Assembly (NCBI GenBank): GCA_014859305.1
Contig: JACUUM010000014.1
Span: 1 to 42,895, forward strand
Direction of reading: 5' to 3'
From: Coriobacteriia bacterium
GTDB lineage: Bacteria > Actinomycetota > Coriobacteriia > Anaerosomatales > Kmv31
DNA length: 42,895 nt
The number at the start of each line of letters is the position of its first letter. Within the stretch, counting starts at the first letter, position 1. Made by a program: the position numbers and the translations under genes. The notes beneath the pieces are model-generated. The model saw nothing but the letters and a program-made list of their open reading frames with translations. It had not been told where the DNA came from and searched no databases. This document shows, one piece after another, positions 10,687 to 19,601 of this stretch.

Positions 10687-11661
10687 TCACCTCCCGCCGG
10701 CCGCGAGGACGTGCTCCGCGCCGGATTCGACGCCCCCGCTCCTCGCCGGGACGAGCACCCGTACGGCCCCGGGGAGCACCCATGCCCGCAGCGGGGTGTC
10801 CCCGGCGCTCTCGCCGTCGAGCACGACCGCCTGCCGAGGCTCGGCCTCGACACGGACGTCCCGGCCCTTGAAGTGACCGACCAGGTCGTCCGCGGGCTTC
10901 CCCCGTGCGGCGCCGGATGCCAGCCGCAGAAGCGAGGGGGGGTCCGAACGGCGGATCACCACCGCGTCCAGCCATCCGTCGTCGACGGCGACCTCCGGGT
11001 GGAGCACCAGGTCCCCCATCCCGAGGCTCGCCGAGTTCGCCACGACGCAGGTCACGCCCTCGTCCTGGTACTCGACCCCGTCGACCGATATCCGGTAGCG
11101 CGACCGCGGCGACGGCTCCACCACCCCGCGCACGCCGGAGACGAGGTAGGCGAGGTAGCCCAGCTTGTCCTTGAGCTCTCTCGGCGCTCCCTCGACGGCG
11201 TCGGCCTCCCAGCCGATGCCCGCCCTCAGCACCAAGGTCCGCCCCCTGTCCGTGGCGGCGACGTCGATGCGCCGCTCCGACCTCGGCCCGAGGAGAACCG
11301 CGGCGGCGTCGGACAGCTTCAAGGGGATCCCGAGCTCGTGAGCCATCACGTTGCCCGTCCCCCCCGGCAGCAGCAGCATCGGCACGTCTGTGCCCGCCAG
11401 CGCCGAAGCGACCTCCGCGACGGTACCGTCCCCGCCGTACGCCGCCACCACCGGCGCGCCGTCCTCGGCCGCCTCCCGCGCGAGGCGCTCTCCGTCTCCG
11501 GGCCCCAGCGTCACCGAGACGTCCCACCGCAGGCCCGCGTCGGCCCACGTGTCGTTAAGCGTCGCCAGGACGATCTCGTCAGCACCCGCCGCGGGGTTCG
11601 CGACCACGTGCACCGTCCGGAGGTCCCCCGTCGCCGGCTTCCTCGTCTCGGCTGGCCCCAT
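10687..11661 (-). CDS. YegS/DgkB-like lipid kinase (diacylglycerol kinase family)
   Basis: A 324-residue member of the diacylglycerol kinase catalytic-domain family, which phosphorylates diacylglycerol or related lipids at the membrane using ATP. Visible motifs are the N-terminal VVANPAAG, the nucleotide-binding GGDGT (76-80) and LPGGTGN (98-104), and a C-terminal beta-sandwich with VVLDGE. Length and motif order match YegS/BmrU proteins. ATG at 11661 has an AGGGGG ribosome site; it starts 11 bases after hspR and ends five bases before the lipoprotein gene. The insertion of a lipid kinase between hspR and clpB is unusual. The substrate is not determined by sequence. Confidence 0.88.
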   Translation of the reverse strand: MGPAETRKPATGDLRTVHVVANPAAGADEIVLATLNDTWADAGLRWDVSVTLGPGDGERLAREAAEDGAPVVAAYGGDGTVAEVASALAGTDVPMLLLPGGTGNVMAHELGIPLKLSDAAAVLLGPRSERRIDVAATDRGRTLVLRAGIGWEADAVEGAPRELKDKLGYLAYLVSGVRGVVEPSPRSRYRISVDGVEYQDEGVTCVVANSASLGMGDLVLHPEVAVDDGWLDAVVIRRSDPPSLLRLASGAARGKPADDLVGHFKGRDVRVEAEPRQAVVLDGESAGDTPLRAWVLPGAVRVLVPARSGGVESGAEHVLAAGGR

Positions 11662-11672
11662 CGCCCGTCCCC

Positions 11673-12089
11673 CTAGCTCTCCTCGGAACGCCGCGTGGAG
11701 AGGCGCCCGCGCTTGACCAGCACGATCTCCGCCTTGTGGCGCCGGTGTGCCCGCGCGGCTTCCGACCGCGCGCGCCTCTCGGCCTCCTCCGCGCGCCGCC
11801 GCAGCCGCTCGATCTCTCCGCGGGCGGTCTCCACCTCGGCTTGCAGGCACAGGATGCGCTCGACACCCGCGAGATTGACGCCTTCGTCCTGAGTGAGCCG
11901 CTGGATGAGACGCAGCCTCTCGATGTCGGCCTGGGAGTACAAGCGGGTGTTGCCCTGCGAGCGCTGCGGCCGGATCAGCCTCTTGCGCTCGTAGATGCGC
12001 AACGTCTGCGGGTGCACTCCCGTCAGCTCCGCCGCCACGCTGATCATGTACAGCGGCCGGTCCCTGCCCGGCCCTCGCCTCGCGTCCAC
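11673..12089 (-). CDS. hspR: HspR, MerR-family heat-shock repressor
   Basis: Transcriptional repressor of the dnaK operon in actinobacteria; DnaK acts as its co-repressor in Streptomyces. The 138-residue protein has a MerR-type winged helix (about 14-80) with the typical [18 protein letters not shown] start and the GNTRLYS wing, then a coiled coil (about 82-115) and a basic tail. It lacks the cysteines of metal-sensing MerR proteins. GTG at 12089 has GAGGAG six bases upstream. The position after dnaJ is the classic dnaK-grpE-dnaJ-hspR order, which supports autoregulation. A canonical HAIR operator is not evident before dnaK. Confidence 0.92.
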   Translation of the reverse strand: MDARRGPGRDRPLYMISVAAELTGVHPQTLRIYERKRLIRPQRSQGNTRLYSQADIERLRLIQRLTQDEGVNLAGVERILCLQAEVETARGEIERLRRRAEEAERRARSEAARAHRRHKAEIVLVKRGRLSTRRSEES

Positions 12090-12134
12090 CGCAGTCTCCT
12101 CGTGTCGCCTTCCTCGCCGTCCCCGCCGGCGCCG

Positions 12135-13262
12135 CTACCCGATGTGCGCACGCAGCTGCTCCGCGTGCGAGGACTCGAACCGGCGCAGCAGCTCCTTCTC
12201 CTCGGCGTTGAGCTTGCGGGGCACCACCACCCTGGCACGGACCTTCATGTCGCCGCGGCCCGCGCCCTTCAGCTTCGGAGCGCCCTTGCCGGCCAGCCGG
12301 TAGACTTTGCCGTCCTGGGTGCCCTCCCTGACCTTCAGCTTGACGCGCTCGCCGGAGGGCGTCGGGATCGTCACCTCGGTCCCCAGGGCCGCCTCGGCGA
12401 TGCTGAGCGGCAGCTCCATCACGACGTCGGCCCCCTCGCGCGCGAAGTACGGGTGCGGCTCGACGTGCGTGATCACGTACAGATCTCCCGGCGGGCCGCC
12501 GCCGACGCCGGGCTCGCCCTTCCCCTTGAAGCGCAGCTTCCCGCCGTCGGTGACGCCGGGCGGGATGTTCACGGTCACCGGGCGCGCGCGGACGACCTCC
12601 CCCTTGCCGCGGCACGTCGGGCACGGGTCCTCCACGATCCGGCCGCTGCCGCCGCAGCGCGGGCACGTCCGGGAGAAGCCGAACATGCCCTGCCCCTGGG
12701 TGACGTGTCCCGACCCGCCGCAGGTAGGGCACGTCCTCGGGCTGGTGCCGGGCTTCGCACCGCTGCCGCGGCACGTGGCGCACGTCTCGGAGCGCTGCAC
12801 CTCCACCTTGGCCGACGTGCCCTCCAGCGCCTCCTCGAAGCCGAGGCGCACGTCGTAGGTGAGGTCGGCGCCGCGATGGGCCCTCCTCGCGCCGGCCGCC
12901 GTCGCGCCCCCGAACCCGCCCGCGCCCCCGAACAGGTCGCCGAAGATGTCGCCCAGATCCCCCATGTCCACCGTCTGGTACGAGAAGCCCCCGCCGAAAG
13001 GGCCGCCCGGTCCCCCTGCCGCCCCTCCGGCGCCCGGGGGGACGTTGCCGCCGAAGTACTGCCCGAACTGGTCGTACTGCGTACGCTTCTCGGGGTCCGA
13101 GAGGACCTCGTAGGCCTCGTTGACCTCCTTGAAGCGCTCCTCGGACCCTCCCGTGTCGGGATGGTGCCTGCGGGCCAACGTCCGGAAGGCCTTCTTGATC
13201 TCGTCCGCGGACGCGTCCTTCTTCACCCCGAGGATGCCGTAGTAGTCCTTGCGGGCCGCCAT
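12135..13262 (-). CDS. dnaJ: DnaJ co-chaperone (type I Hsp40)
   Basis: Stimulates DnaK ATP hydrolysis and delivers substrates. The 375-residue protein has a J domain (1-70) with the essential HPD at 34-36, a Gly/Phe-rich linker, four zinc-binding CxxCxGxG repeats ([32 protein letters not shown]) and two C-terminal substrate-binding beta domains. It is therefore a complete class I DnaJ, not a CbpA form. The start codon lies three bases after the grpE stop, and hspR follows after 45 bases. Confidence 0.97.
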   Translation of the reverse strand: MAARKDYYGILGVKKDASADEIKKAFRTLARRHHPDTGGSEERFKEVNEAYEVLSDPEKRTQYDQFGQYFGGNVPPGAGGAAGGPGGPFGGGFSYQTVDMGDLGDIFGDLFGGAGGFGGATAAGARRAHRGADLTYDVRLGFEEALEGTSAKVEVQRSETCATCRGSGAKPGTSPRTCPTCGGSGHVTQGQGMFGFSRTCPRCGGSGRIVEDPCPTCRGKGEVVRARPVTVNIPPGVTDGGKLRFKGKGEPGVGGGPPGDLYVITHVEPHPYFAREGADVVMELPLSIAEAALGTEVTIPTPSGERVKLKVREGTQDGKVYRLAGKGAPKLKGAGRGDMKVRARVVVPRKLNAEEKELLRRFESSHAEQLRAHIG

Positions 13263-13265
13263 CGC

Positions 13266-13862
13266 CTAGGCCTCGCTTCCGGCGGGACCCCCCGTGGACA
13301 CGACCACCATGGCGGGGCGGACGACCTTGCCGCCCATCTCGTAGCCCTTCTGGTAGACGTCGACGACCGTGTGATCCGGGACGTCCGCGTCCTCCTTGCG
13401 GCCGACCGCCTGGTGCCGCGCCGGGTCGAACGGCTGACCGAAGGGGTCCTGGACCGAGACGCCTTCCTTGGCGAGCACGTCGAGCATCTGCTGGTGCACC
13501 ATCTCGACGCCGGCCAGGAGCTGCTCGACGTCGCCGCCGGCCGTCGTGTGGTCGATCGCGCGTTCGAGGTTGTCCAGCACGGGCAGCAGCTCCTCCACGA
13601 TCCGCTGCCCGGCGCGCTTTGCCTGCTCCTCCGCGTCCCGGGCCACGCGCTTCCGGAAGTTCTCGAACTCGGCCTGGACGCGTTGGGCGACCTCGAGGTG
13701 CTTGGCGGCCTGCTCGCGCGCGAGCTCGAGCTCCGCAGCGAGGTCGCCCTCCAGCTGCGGGTCGTACAGCGCCCCGCCCGCCGCCGCCTCGTCGGGGTCG
13801 GGGGCGGAGGGGTCCCCTCCTGGCGTCGGGCCGGGAAGGACGGTGTCCTCATGCCGCGTCAT
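13266..13862 (-). CDS. grpE: GrpE nucleotide exchange factor
   Basis: Exchanges ADP for ATP on DnaK. The 198-residue protein has an acidic disordered N terminus (1-40), a long dimerising coiled coil (about 42-100) containing EFENFRKRVARDAE and LLPVLDNLERA, and a C-terminal beta domain ending GGKVVRPAMVVVS, the family signature region. It starts three bases after the dnaK stop and ends three bases before dnaJ, so the three chaperone genes are tightly coupled. Confidence 0.96.
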   Translation of the reverse strand: MTRHEDTVLPGPTPGGDPSAPDPDEAAAGGALYDPQLEGDLAAELELAREQAAKHLEVAQRVQAEFENFRKRVARDAEEQAKRAGQRIVEELLPVLDNLERAIDHTTAGGDVEQLLAGVEMVHQQMLDVLAKEGVSVQDPFGQPFDPARHQAVGRKEDADVPDHTVVDVYQKGYEMGGKVVRPAMVVVSTGGPAGSEA

Positions 13863-13865
13863 GGG

Positions 13866-15779
<1,914 letters not shown>

Positions 15780-15853
15780 CTCGTGCATCTCCTTCCGATG
15801 AGCTGGCCGCCTCCTCCAAGCGGCCGGGACCCGGGCACGGCCAGGCGTTGGAG

Positions 15854-15882
15854 ATTCTGATATCTTAGTACCTCATTGTCAA
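15854..15882 (-). promoter_or_regulatory. Sigma70-type promoter of the dnaK operon
   Basis: On the minus strand, TTGACA (15877-15882) is separated by 17 bases from CAGAAT (15854-15859), giving an expected start near 15847 and a leader of about 68 bases before dnaK. The patch 15848-15895 is strikingly AT-rich for this genome. GTTGA occurs twice, 12 bases apart (GTTGA-N7-GTTGA), overlapping the -35 box. No clear CTTGAGT-N7-ACTCAAG (HAIR) repeat and no CIRCE element is seen between dnaK and the ferredoxin gene. The 15780-16146 gap otherwise holds only the ferredoxin promoter. Confidence 0.65.
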
Positions 15883-16049
15883 CTTTCATATCAACACGAG
15901 GTGCCGGGGACCTTCGTCCGAGAGTGGTCCGGATCCCTGCATGCTATCTTCCCCGACCCCGGCTGAAGGCCGCTGAAGCCCGCGGCGCGACCCTCTCGGC
16001 GCCTCCCGCGACCCCCGATCCCCTTCTCCCGGCCTCGTCCCGCCGTCCC

Positions 16050-16078
16050 TTTACAGGCGCGAGGCACGCCCGTAATCT
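16050..16078 (+). promoter_or_regulatory. Sigma70-type promoter of the ferredoxin gene
   Basis: TTTACA (16050-16055), a 17-base spacer and TAATCT (16073-16078) lie about 70 bases before the ferredoxin start. Both hexamers are close to consensus and the spacing is ideal. Confidence 0.6.
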
Positions 16079-16146
16079 ACGTCCCGGCCGGCGCTCGCCG
16101 GCGGACCTGGGGGCACTTCGAAGCGGTCATCGGAGGAAGTGAGAGA

Positions 16147-16335
16147 ATGCCTGGACCAATCATCAACGAGGACGACTGCTCGGCCTGCGGCATCTGCGTG
16201 GACGCCTGCCCGGAAGGTGTGCTGGAGCTGGACACGGACACCGCGTTGGTCGTCAACGACGACGACTGCAGCTCCTGCGGGACGTGCATGGAGGAGTGTC
16301 CGATGGGAGCCATAGGGGAGATCGAGGAGGAGTAA
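16147..16335 (+). CDS. 2[4Fe-4S] ferredoxin, clostridial type
   Basis: Small cytoplasmic electron carrier of 62 residues with two complete cluster motifs, CSACGICVDACP and CSSCGTCMEECP, each CxxCxxCxxxCP, related by the usual internal duplication. The rest is acidic, as expected for a low-potential ferredoxin. ATG at 16147 follows GGAGG ten bases upstream. It is monocistronic: its own promoter lies upstream and a hairpin follows. Such ferredoxins serve hydrogenases, pyruvate:ferredoxin oxidoreductase and similar enzymes, which fits the hydrogenase maturation genes elsewhere in the window; the actual partner is unknown. Confidence 0.95.
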   Translation: MPGPIINEDDCSACGICVDACPEGVLELDTDTALVVNDDDCSSCGTCMEECPMGAIGEIEEE

Positions 16336-16344
16336 CGTACCTCT

Positions 16345-16363
16345 GGCGCCGGCGTGCGGCGCC
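16345..16363. terminator. GC-rich hairpin after ferredoxin
   Basis: GGCGCCG (16345-16351), five-base loop, CGGCGCC (16357-16363), ten bases after the ferredoxin stop and between convergent genes. No U tract follows. Confidence 0.5.
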
Positions 16364-16403
16364 GCTCGGGGTGTCCGCCGTAGACCGCCACGATCGACGA
16401 CCT

Positions 16404-16949
16404 TCAGGCGCGGCGCAGACCCGTGAGCTGCCTCCAGACCCTTGCCTTGCGCCGCTCTTCGTCGAGGGACGCCTCCAACCCGTCGACGGCCAGGAACGTC
16501 GTCCCGTGCCGCTCGAAGCGCTGCCCGAAGCGCGGCCGGGCCACACCCAACGCGCGCGCGACATCGCGGGCGGCCTGAGCGTCCGTCGCGATGACGAGCG
16601 AGGGGTCCACCACCGCGAGCTGGGCTCGGAGACGCGCGTCCACCGCCTCCTCGCTCATCCCCGCATCCGGCCTCGAACAGGTCAGGAAGACGTCCCGCGT
16701 CTCCCCCAGCGCGGCCAGCGCCCTGCGCAGCGCCTCGCCGTCACGGCCCGAGAAGGCCGCCCCGCCGCCCAGCTCGGCCTCGCCGGGGACGCCCTTGACC
16801 GCCGCGACCGGCGCGAGCGGGTCGCCCGACCAGGGCACCGCCGCCCCGGGAGCGAGGGCGTCGGCGCCGGCGAGCTCGGCGCGCGCCTTGGCCTCGTAGA
16901 GCTCGCGCAGGCGCCTCGCCCGCTCACGGGTGTCCGGCCCGCCGCTCAC
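16404..16949 (-). CDS. Degenerate uracil-DNA glycosylase superfamily protein
   Basis: A 181-residue protein whose layout follows family 4 uracil-DNA glycosylases. VKGVPGEAEL (51-60) stands where GEAPGEDED-like motif 1 is expected, GGAAFSGRDGEALRRALAALG (62-82) matches the GRPFVGRAGxLL helix, and VVDPSLVIATDAQAARDV (113-130) matches the xxPxVIVALGxxAA segment. Key features are missing: the family 4 cluster needs four cysteines, but only Cys91 is present, and the catalytic-loop HPS motif is replaced by AVDGLEASL. It is probably not an active iron-sulfur glycosylase. GTG at 16949 overlaps the epimerase stop (GTGA), so the pair is translationally coupled. Function unknown. Confidence 0.65.
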   Translation of the reverse strand: MSGGPDTRERARRLRELYEAKARAELAGADALAPGAAVPWSGDPLAPVAAVKGVPGEAELGGGAAFSGRDGEALRRALAALGETRDVFLTCSRPDAGMSEEAVDARLRAQLAVVDPSLVIATDAQAARDVARALGVARPRFGQRFERHGTTFLAVDGLEASLDEERRKARVWRQLTGLRRA

Positions 16950-17887
16950 CGCTGAGCCGCGAACCACCGCACGGTCTGCCGCAGGCCCTGGTCGAGGGAT
17001 ACGCGTGCGCGCCACCGCAGCACCCCGGCGGCCTTGTCCTGGGCGAGGGAGCTGCGGGGCACGTCTCCGGCCGGCAGAGGGGCGTAGGTCACGGGACCCT
17101 CGTATCCGATGAGCGGGCGCATCAGTCCGACCAGCTCGAGGACGCTCGTCTCCTCGCCGGTGGAGATGTTGTAGGCCGGTCCGTCGACGCCGGCGCCGGC
17201 CAGGGTCGCTCGAGCCTCCAGCGCCTCTGTCACGGCCCCCGCGACGTCGCCCACGTAGACGAAGTCGCGGGTCTGCGTCCCGTCGCCGTTCACGACGACC
17301 GGCTCGCCGGCGGCCATCCTGCCGGCGAAGACCGCGACCACCCCGCCCTCGCCGCGCCAGTCCTGCCGCGGGCCGTACACGTTGGCGAAGCGCAGGCTCG
17401 CGAAGTCTACGCCCGTGCCGCGCAGCTCCTCGGCCAGCACCGACTCGGCCTCGAGCTTCGAGCGCCCGTAGGGATTCTGCGGCGACTTGGGCGCGTCCTC
17501 CGCCACAGGCAGCGAGGAGGGCTCGCCGTAGACCGCCGCCGAGGACGCCGAGAGCATCCGCCGTGCGCCCGCGCCGGCCGCCGCGCGTGCCAGCGCTCGC
17601 GTCCCCTCGACGTTCACCAGCCTGTCGCGCTCCGGGTCGCGCACAGACTCCGAGACGCTCACCTGGGCGGCGAGGTGCACGACAGCCTCAGGAGCGGTCA
17701 GGCGCGCGAGATCGCCGAGCTCCGGATCGAGCACGTCCATCCTATGGAAGTCCGCGGCCGGGTGGAGGTTGCCGGCCGATCCCGTGGACAGGTCGTCCAC
17801 CACCGTCACCTCGTCCCCGCGCGCGACGAGCGCGTGCACGACGCTCGAGCCGATGAAGCCGGCACCTCCCGTCACGAGGACCCTCAA
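16946..17887 (-). CDS. NAD-dependent sugar epimerase/dehydratase (GalE-like)
   Basis: Extended short-chain dehydrogenase/reductase, 313 residues. The NAD-binding TGGAGFIG is at 6-13, followed by an acidic DDLSTG loop that favours NAD; Ser116 and the YxxxK pair (Tyr140, Lys144) form the catalytic centre; RFANVYGPRQ and DGTQTRDFVYVGDV are substrate-side motifs. UDP-glucose 4-epimerase is the closest activity, but related UDP-sugar epimerases cannot be excluded. It overlaps the sortase stop by four bases (ATGA) and the following gene by four (GTGA). The coupling to a sortase suggests a role in cell-wall polysaccharide or glycosylated surface proteins (inference). Confidence 0.85.
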   Translation of the reverse strand: MRVLVTGGAGFIGSSVVHALVARGDEVTVVDDLSTGSAGNLHPAADFHRMDVLDPELGDLARLTAPEAVVHLAAQVSVSESVRDPERDRLVNVEGTRALARAAAGAGARRMLSASSAAVYGEPSSLPVAEDAPKSPQNPYGRSKLEAESVLAEELRGTGVDFASLRFANVYGPRQDWRGEGGVVAVFAGRMAAGEPVVVNGDGTQTRDFVYVGDVAGAVTEALEARATLAGAGVDGPAYNISTGEETSVLELVGLMRPLIGYEGPVTYAPLPAGDVPRSSLAQDKAAGVLRWRARVSLDQGLRQTVRWFAAQR

Positions 17888-18594
17888 GACCCCTCCTCAC
17901 CCACGAGCCGGCTCACCTCGACCAGCCTGGAGTGCACGATGAAGCGGCTCCGGGCGCTGAACGGGGGGTGACAGGCGGACAGGGTGAGCCTCGGCTCCTC
18001 GGTGTGAGCCATGACGCTGCCGCGGCTCGGAGGGACGACCTCGGTGCGCTCGACGCGGTAGCGGTATCGGCGGAACGGTGAGTAGAACTCGATGACGTCA
18101 CCCTCCCGCACGTCGTCGATGCGCCGGAAAGGGGCGCCGTAGGTCGTGCGGTGGCCGGCGATGCCGGCGTTGCCCGTCGGGCCGGGAGGGTCCGTCCACT
18201 CGACCCATCCGGGACCGCGCCGCAGATCGGCCGGTTCCGATCCTTTGACCACCATCGCATCCAGGCCCATCGCCTCGCACACGATCCGGCCGAAGGCTCC
18301 CCCTGCCTGCAGCGAGTCCCAGTAGGCGCGGTCCTCCTCGGCCCACCCCTCGAAGTCAAGGAGCGGGCCGGCCTCGGCCACGGGTGCGCCGGCCCACTCG
18401 GCCTCAGCGCGCAGCCCCGCCTGCCCGCCTCCGCCGACGAGCGCGGTGAGCGCGTAGTAGGCCAGCAGGCCTGTCGACATGCCGAGCAGCACGTCGCCCA
18501 GGACCGCGGTGAAGGTGCCACGGCTTCGGGAGCGGGCGGGGATGTCGCTACCTCCGTTCTCGGATCCGGCTATCAGGATTCCAGACCGACCCAC
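17884..18594 (-). CDS. Class E sortase
   Basis: Membrane-bound transpeptidase that cleaves sorting signals and attaches proteins to the cell wall. The 236-residue protein has one N-terminal transmembrane helix (about 30-53), then the catalytic domain: His148 in IAGHRTTYGAPF, Cys208 in LTLSACHPPFSARSR and Arg217. The IAGHRTTYG and CHPxFSAR patterns are those of actinobacterial class E enzymes; the usual TLTTC reads TLSAC. The start is uncertain: GTG at 18594 has no clear ribosome site and may begin a leaderless or short-leader message behind a TACACT box. Likely substrates are the two LPFTG proteins at 19.6-24.8 kb. Class E enzymes often prefer LAxTG, so the match with LPFTG needs a test. Confidence 0.9.
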   Translation of the reverse strand: MGRSGILIAGSENGGSDIPARSRSRGTFTAVLGDVLLGMSTGLLAYYALTALVGGGGQAGLRAEAEWAGAPVAEAGPLLDFEGWAEEDRAYWDSLQAGGAFGRIVCEAMGLDAMVVKGSEPADLRRGPGWVEWTDPPGPTGNAGIAGHRTTYGAPFRRIDDVREGDVIEFYSPFRRYRYRVERTEVVPPSRGSVMAHTEEPRLTLSACHPPFSARSRFIVHSRLVEVSRLVGEEGS

Positions 18595-18639
18595 CGATAC
18601 TCATAGTGTACGGAGTCTTCAGAATCGCACATCGGACGC

Positions 18640-18733
18640 GCTTCCCGAAAAGGGCAGCCCCGCCGAAAGGCGGTGGTCGCAAAGTCACGGGCCTACAGGG
18701 ATCCGATCCCCACGGCAGCCGGACCGCCGGGTT
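18640..18733 (+). ncRNA. Cyclic di-GMP-I riboswitch (GEMM-I aptamer)
   Basis: The conserved skeleton of the class I c-di-GMP aptamer is readable in order. AAAAGGGCA (18648-18656) is followed by a P2 stem CCGCC/GGCGG (18660-18664 with 18669-18673) capped by a GAAA tetraloop. Then come the invariant GCAAAG (18679-18684), the CCTA tetraloop-receptor side (18692-18695), a P3 hairpin GGGA/TCCC (18698-18710) and the closing GGCAGCCGG (18714-18722). It lies about 100 bases before the start of the secreted HExxH protein on the same strand, with no other gene between. No classical terminator with a U tract is seen downstream, so control may act on translation or through a GC-rich hairpin. Exact ends are approximate. 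Confidence 0.85.
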
Positions 18734-18832
18734 CGAGCCCGCGCCGCTTCATCGGCTCGGCTCCACCCAGCACCAGGGGCAGGGAGGAGGCCGGGCCGGT
18801 GTGCGCCGGAGCGGACACGGGGGTGCGCGCCG

Positions 18833-19399
18833 ATGTCGTACGGATCACGCCGGATCCGCAGGGCCGTGACGGGCGCTGTGGTGGCGGCCATGCTCGGCGG
18901 GCTGGGCATGCTGGCTTCCGCCGGCCTGCCCGAGGCCGAGGCGGCCGGCGCCCCCGCGCTGGAGCTCCCGGCCGCCGAAGAGCCCGGGCCGAGGATCGCC
19001 CTCGAGCCGGCCGACCGCGGGGCGCTGGACAAGGCGTCTCTCAGGAAGGCGGCTCCGCTCCCGGCCACGGTGCAGTCGGCGGTGACGATCGGCGGAGGCA
19101 CCAGGGCCGCTTCCACCGCCGCGGCGAACAAGCCGTCCGCCGGCAGCAAGCTCGCCCAGGCGCGCGCCATCCTGGCCGGCCTGATCAGGAAGTACCCGAT
19201 CCTCAAGGGCACCACGGTCACCATCGGCGAGACGCCGAACGGCTATCAGGCCGTGGCCTACTACCAGAGCGGGAGGATCGTGATCAACCCGAACCACAAG
19301 GCGAGCCTCGAGACGATCCTCAACCACGAGGTCTGGCACATCATCGACTGGAGGGACAACGGGCGGATCGACTGGGGAGAGAACGTCCCTCCCAAGTAG
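18833..19399 (+). CDS. Secreted HExxH protein, putative zinc metalloprotease under c-di-GMP control
   Basis: A 188-residue exported protein. Residues 1-38 form a signal peptide (basic MSYGSRRIRR, hydrophobic core, likely cleavage after AEAAG or nearby). A low-complexity Ala/Pro-rich linker (40-105) follows, then a compact C-terminal domain (106-188). This carries NHEVWHIIDWRDNGRIDW: HEVWH at 165-169 is a zincin HExxH motif, and Asp172, Asp175 or Glu183 could be the third zinc ligand. The protein ends five residues after Glu183. HExxHxxDxxD loosely echoes the snapalysin-type HExxHxxGxxD. ATG at 18833 has GGGGGT eight bases upstream. The gene is monocistronic: riboswitch before, two hairpins after. 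Protease activity is inferred from the motif only. Confidence 0.8.
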   Translation: MSYGSRRIRRAVTGAVVAAMLGGLGMLASAGLPEAEAAGAPALELPAAEEPGPRIALEPADRGALDKASLRKAAPLPATVQSAVTIGGGTRAASTAAANKPSAGSKLAQARAILAGLIRKYPILKGTTVTIGETPNGYQAVAYYQSGRIVINPNHKASLETILNHEVWHIIDWRDNGRIDWGENVPPK

Positions 19400-19466
19400 C
19401 GGCGGCGTGACGAGCCTCGCGGGGCTCCTCCGCCTTTCGAGCGCGACGCCAACCCCTCTCCGCGAA

Positions 19467-19499
19467 CGCGAAGCCCCGGTCCCCCGCCGGGGCTTCGCG
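19467..19499. terminator. Hairpin 1 between convergent genes
   Basis: Perfect 13-bp inverted repeat, CGCGAAGCCCCGG (19467-19479) and its complement (19487-19499), with a seven-base loop, about 67 bases after the HExxH gene stop. It probably ends that transcript. Confidence 0.7.
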
Positions 19500-19536
19500 G
19501 CGTCCGCGCTCCGTACCGTCGGTCGCGGAACGGAGC

Positions 19537-19560
19537 GGGGCGGCCCGAGCGGGCCGCCCC
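19537..19560. terminator. Hairpin 2 between convergent genes
   Basis: GGGGCGGCCC (19537-19546), loop GAGC, GGGCCGCCCC (19551-19560), extended by CGGA/TCCG outside a small bulge. It lies about 40 bases beyond the stop of the LPFTG gene on the minus strand and probably ends that transcript. Confidence 0.7.
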
Positions 19561-19601
19561 TCCGGCGCATCTCGTTCCCTCGCTCGCCTGACAGGCTTCC
19601 G

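Noticed and set aside
15876-16142. An 88-codon plus-strand frame between dnaK and the ferredoxin gene
   Set aside because: It runs through the -35 box of dnaK and the ferredoxin promoter, has Arg/Pro-rich random composition and no ribosome site.
18721-18745. CCGGGTTCGAGCCCG resembles a tRNA T-arm
   Set aside because: No acceptor, D or anticodon arms can be built around it. It lies directly behind the c-di-GMP aptamer and is better seen as an expression-platform hairpin.
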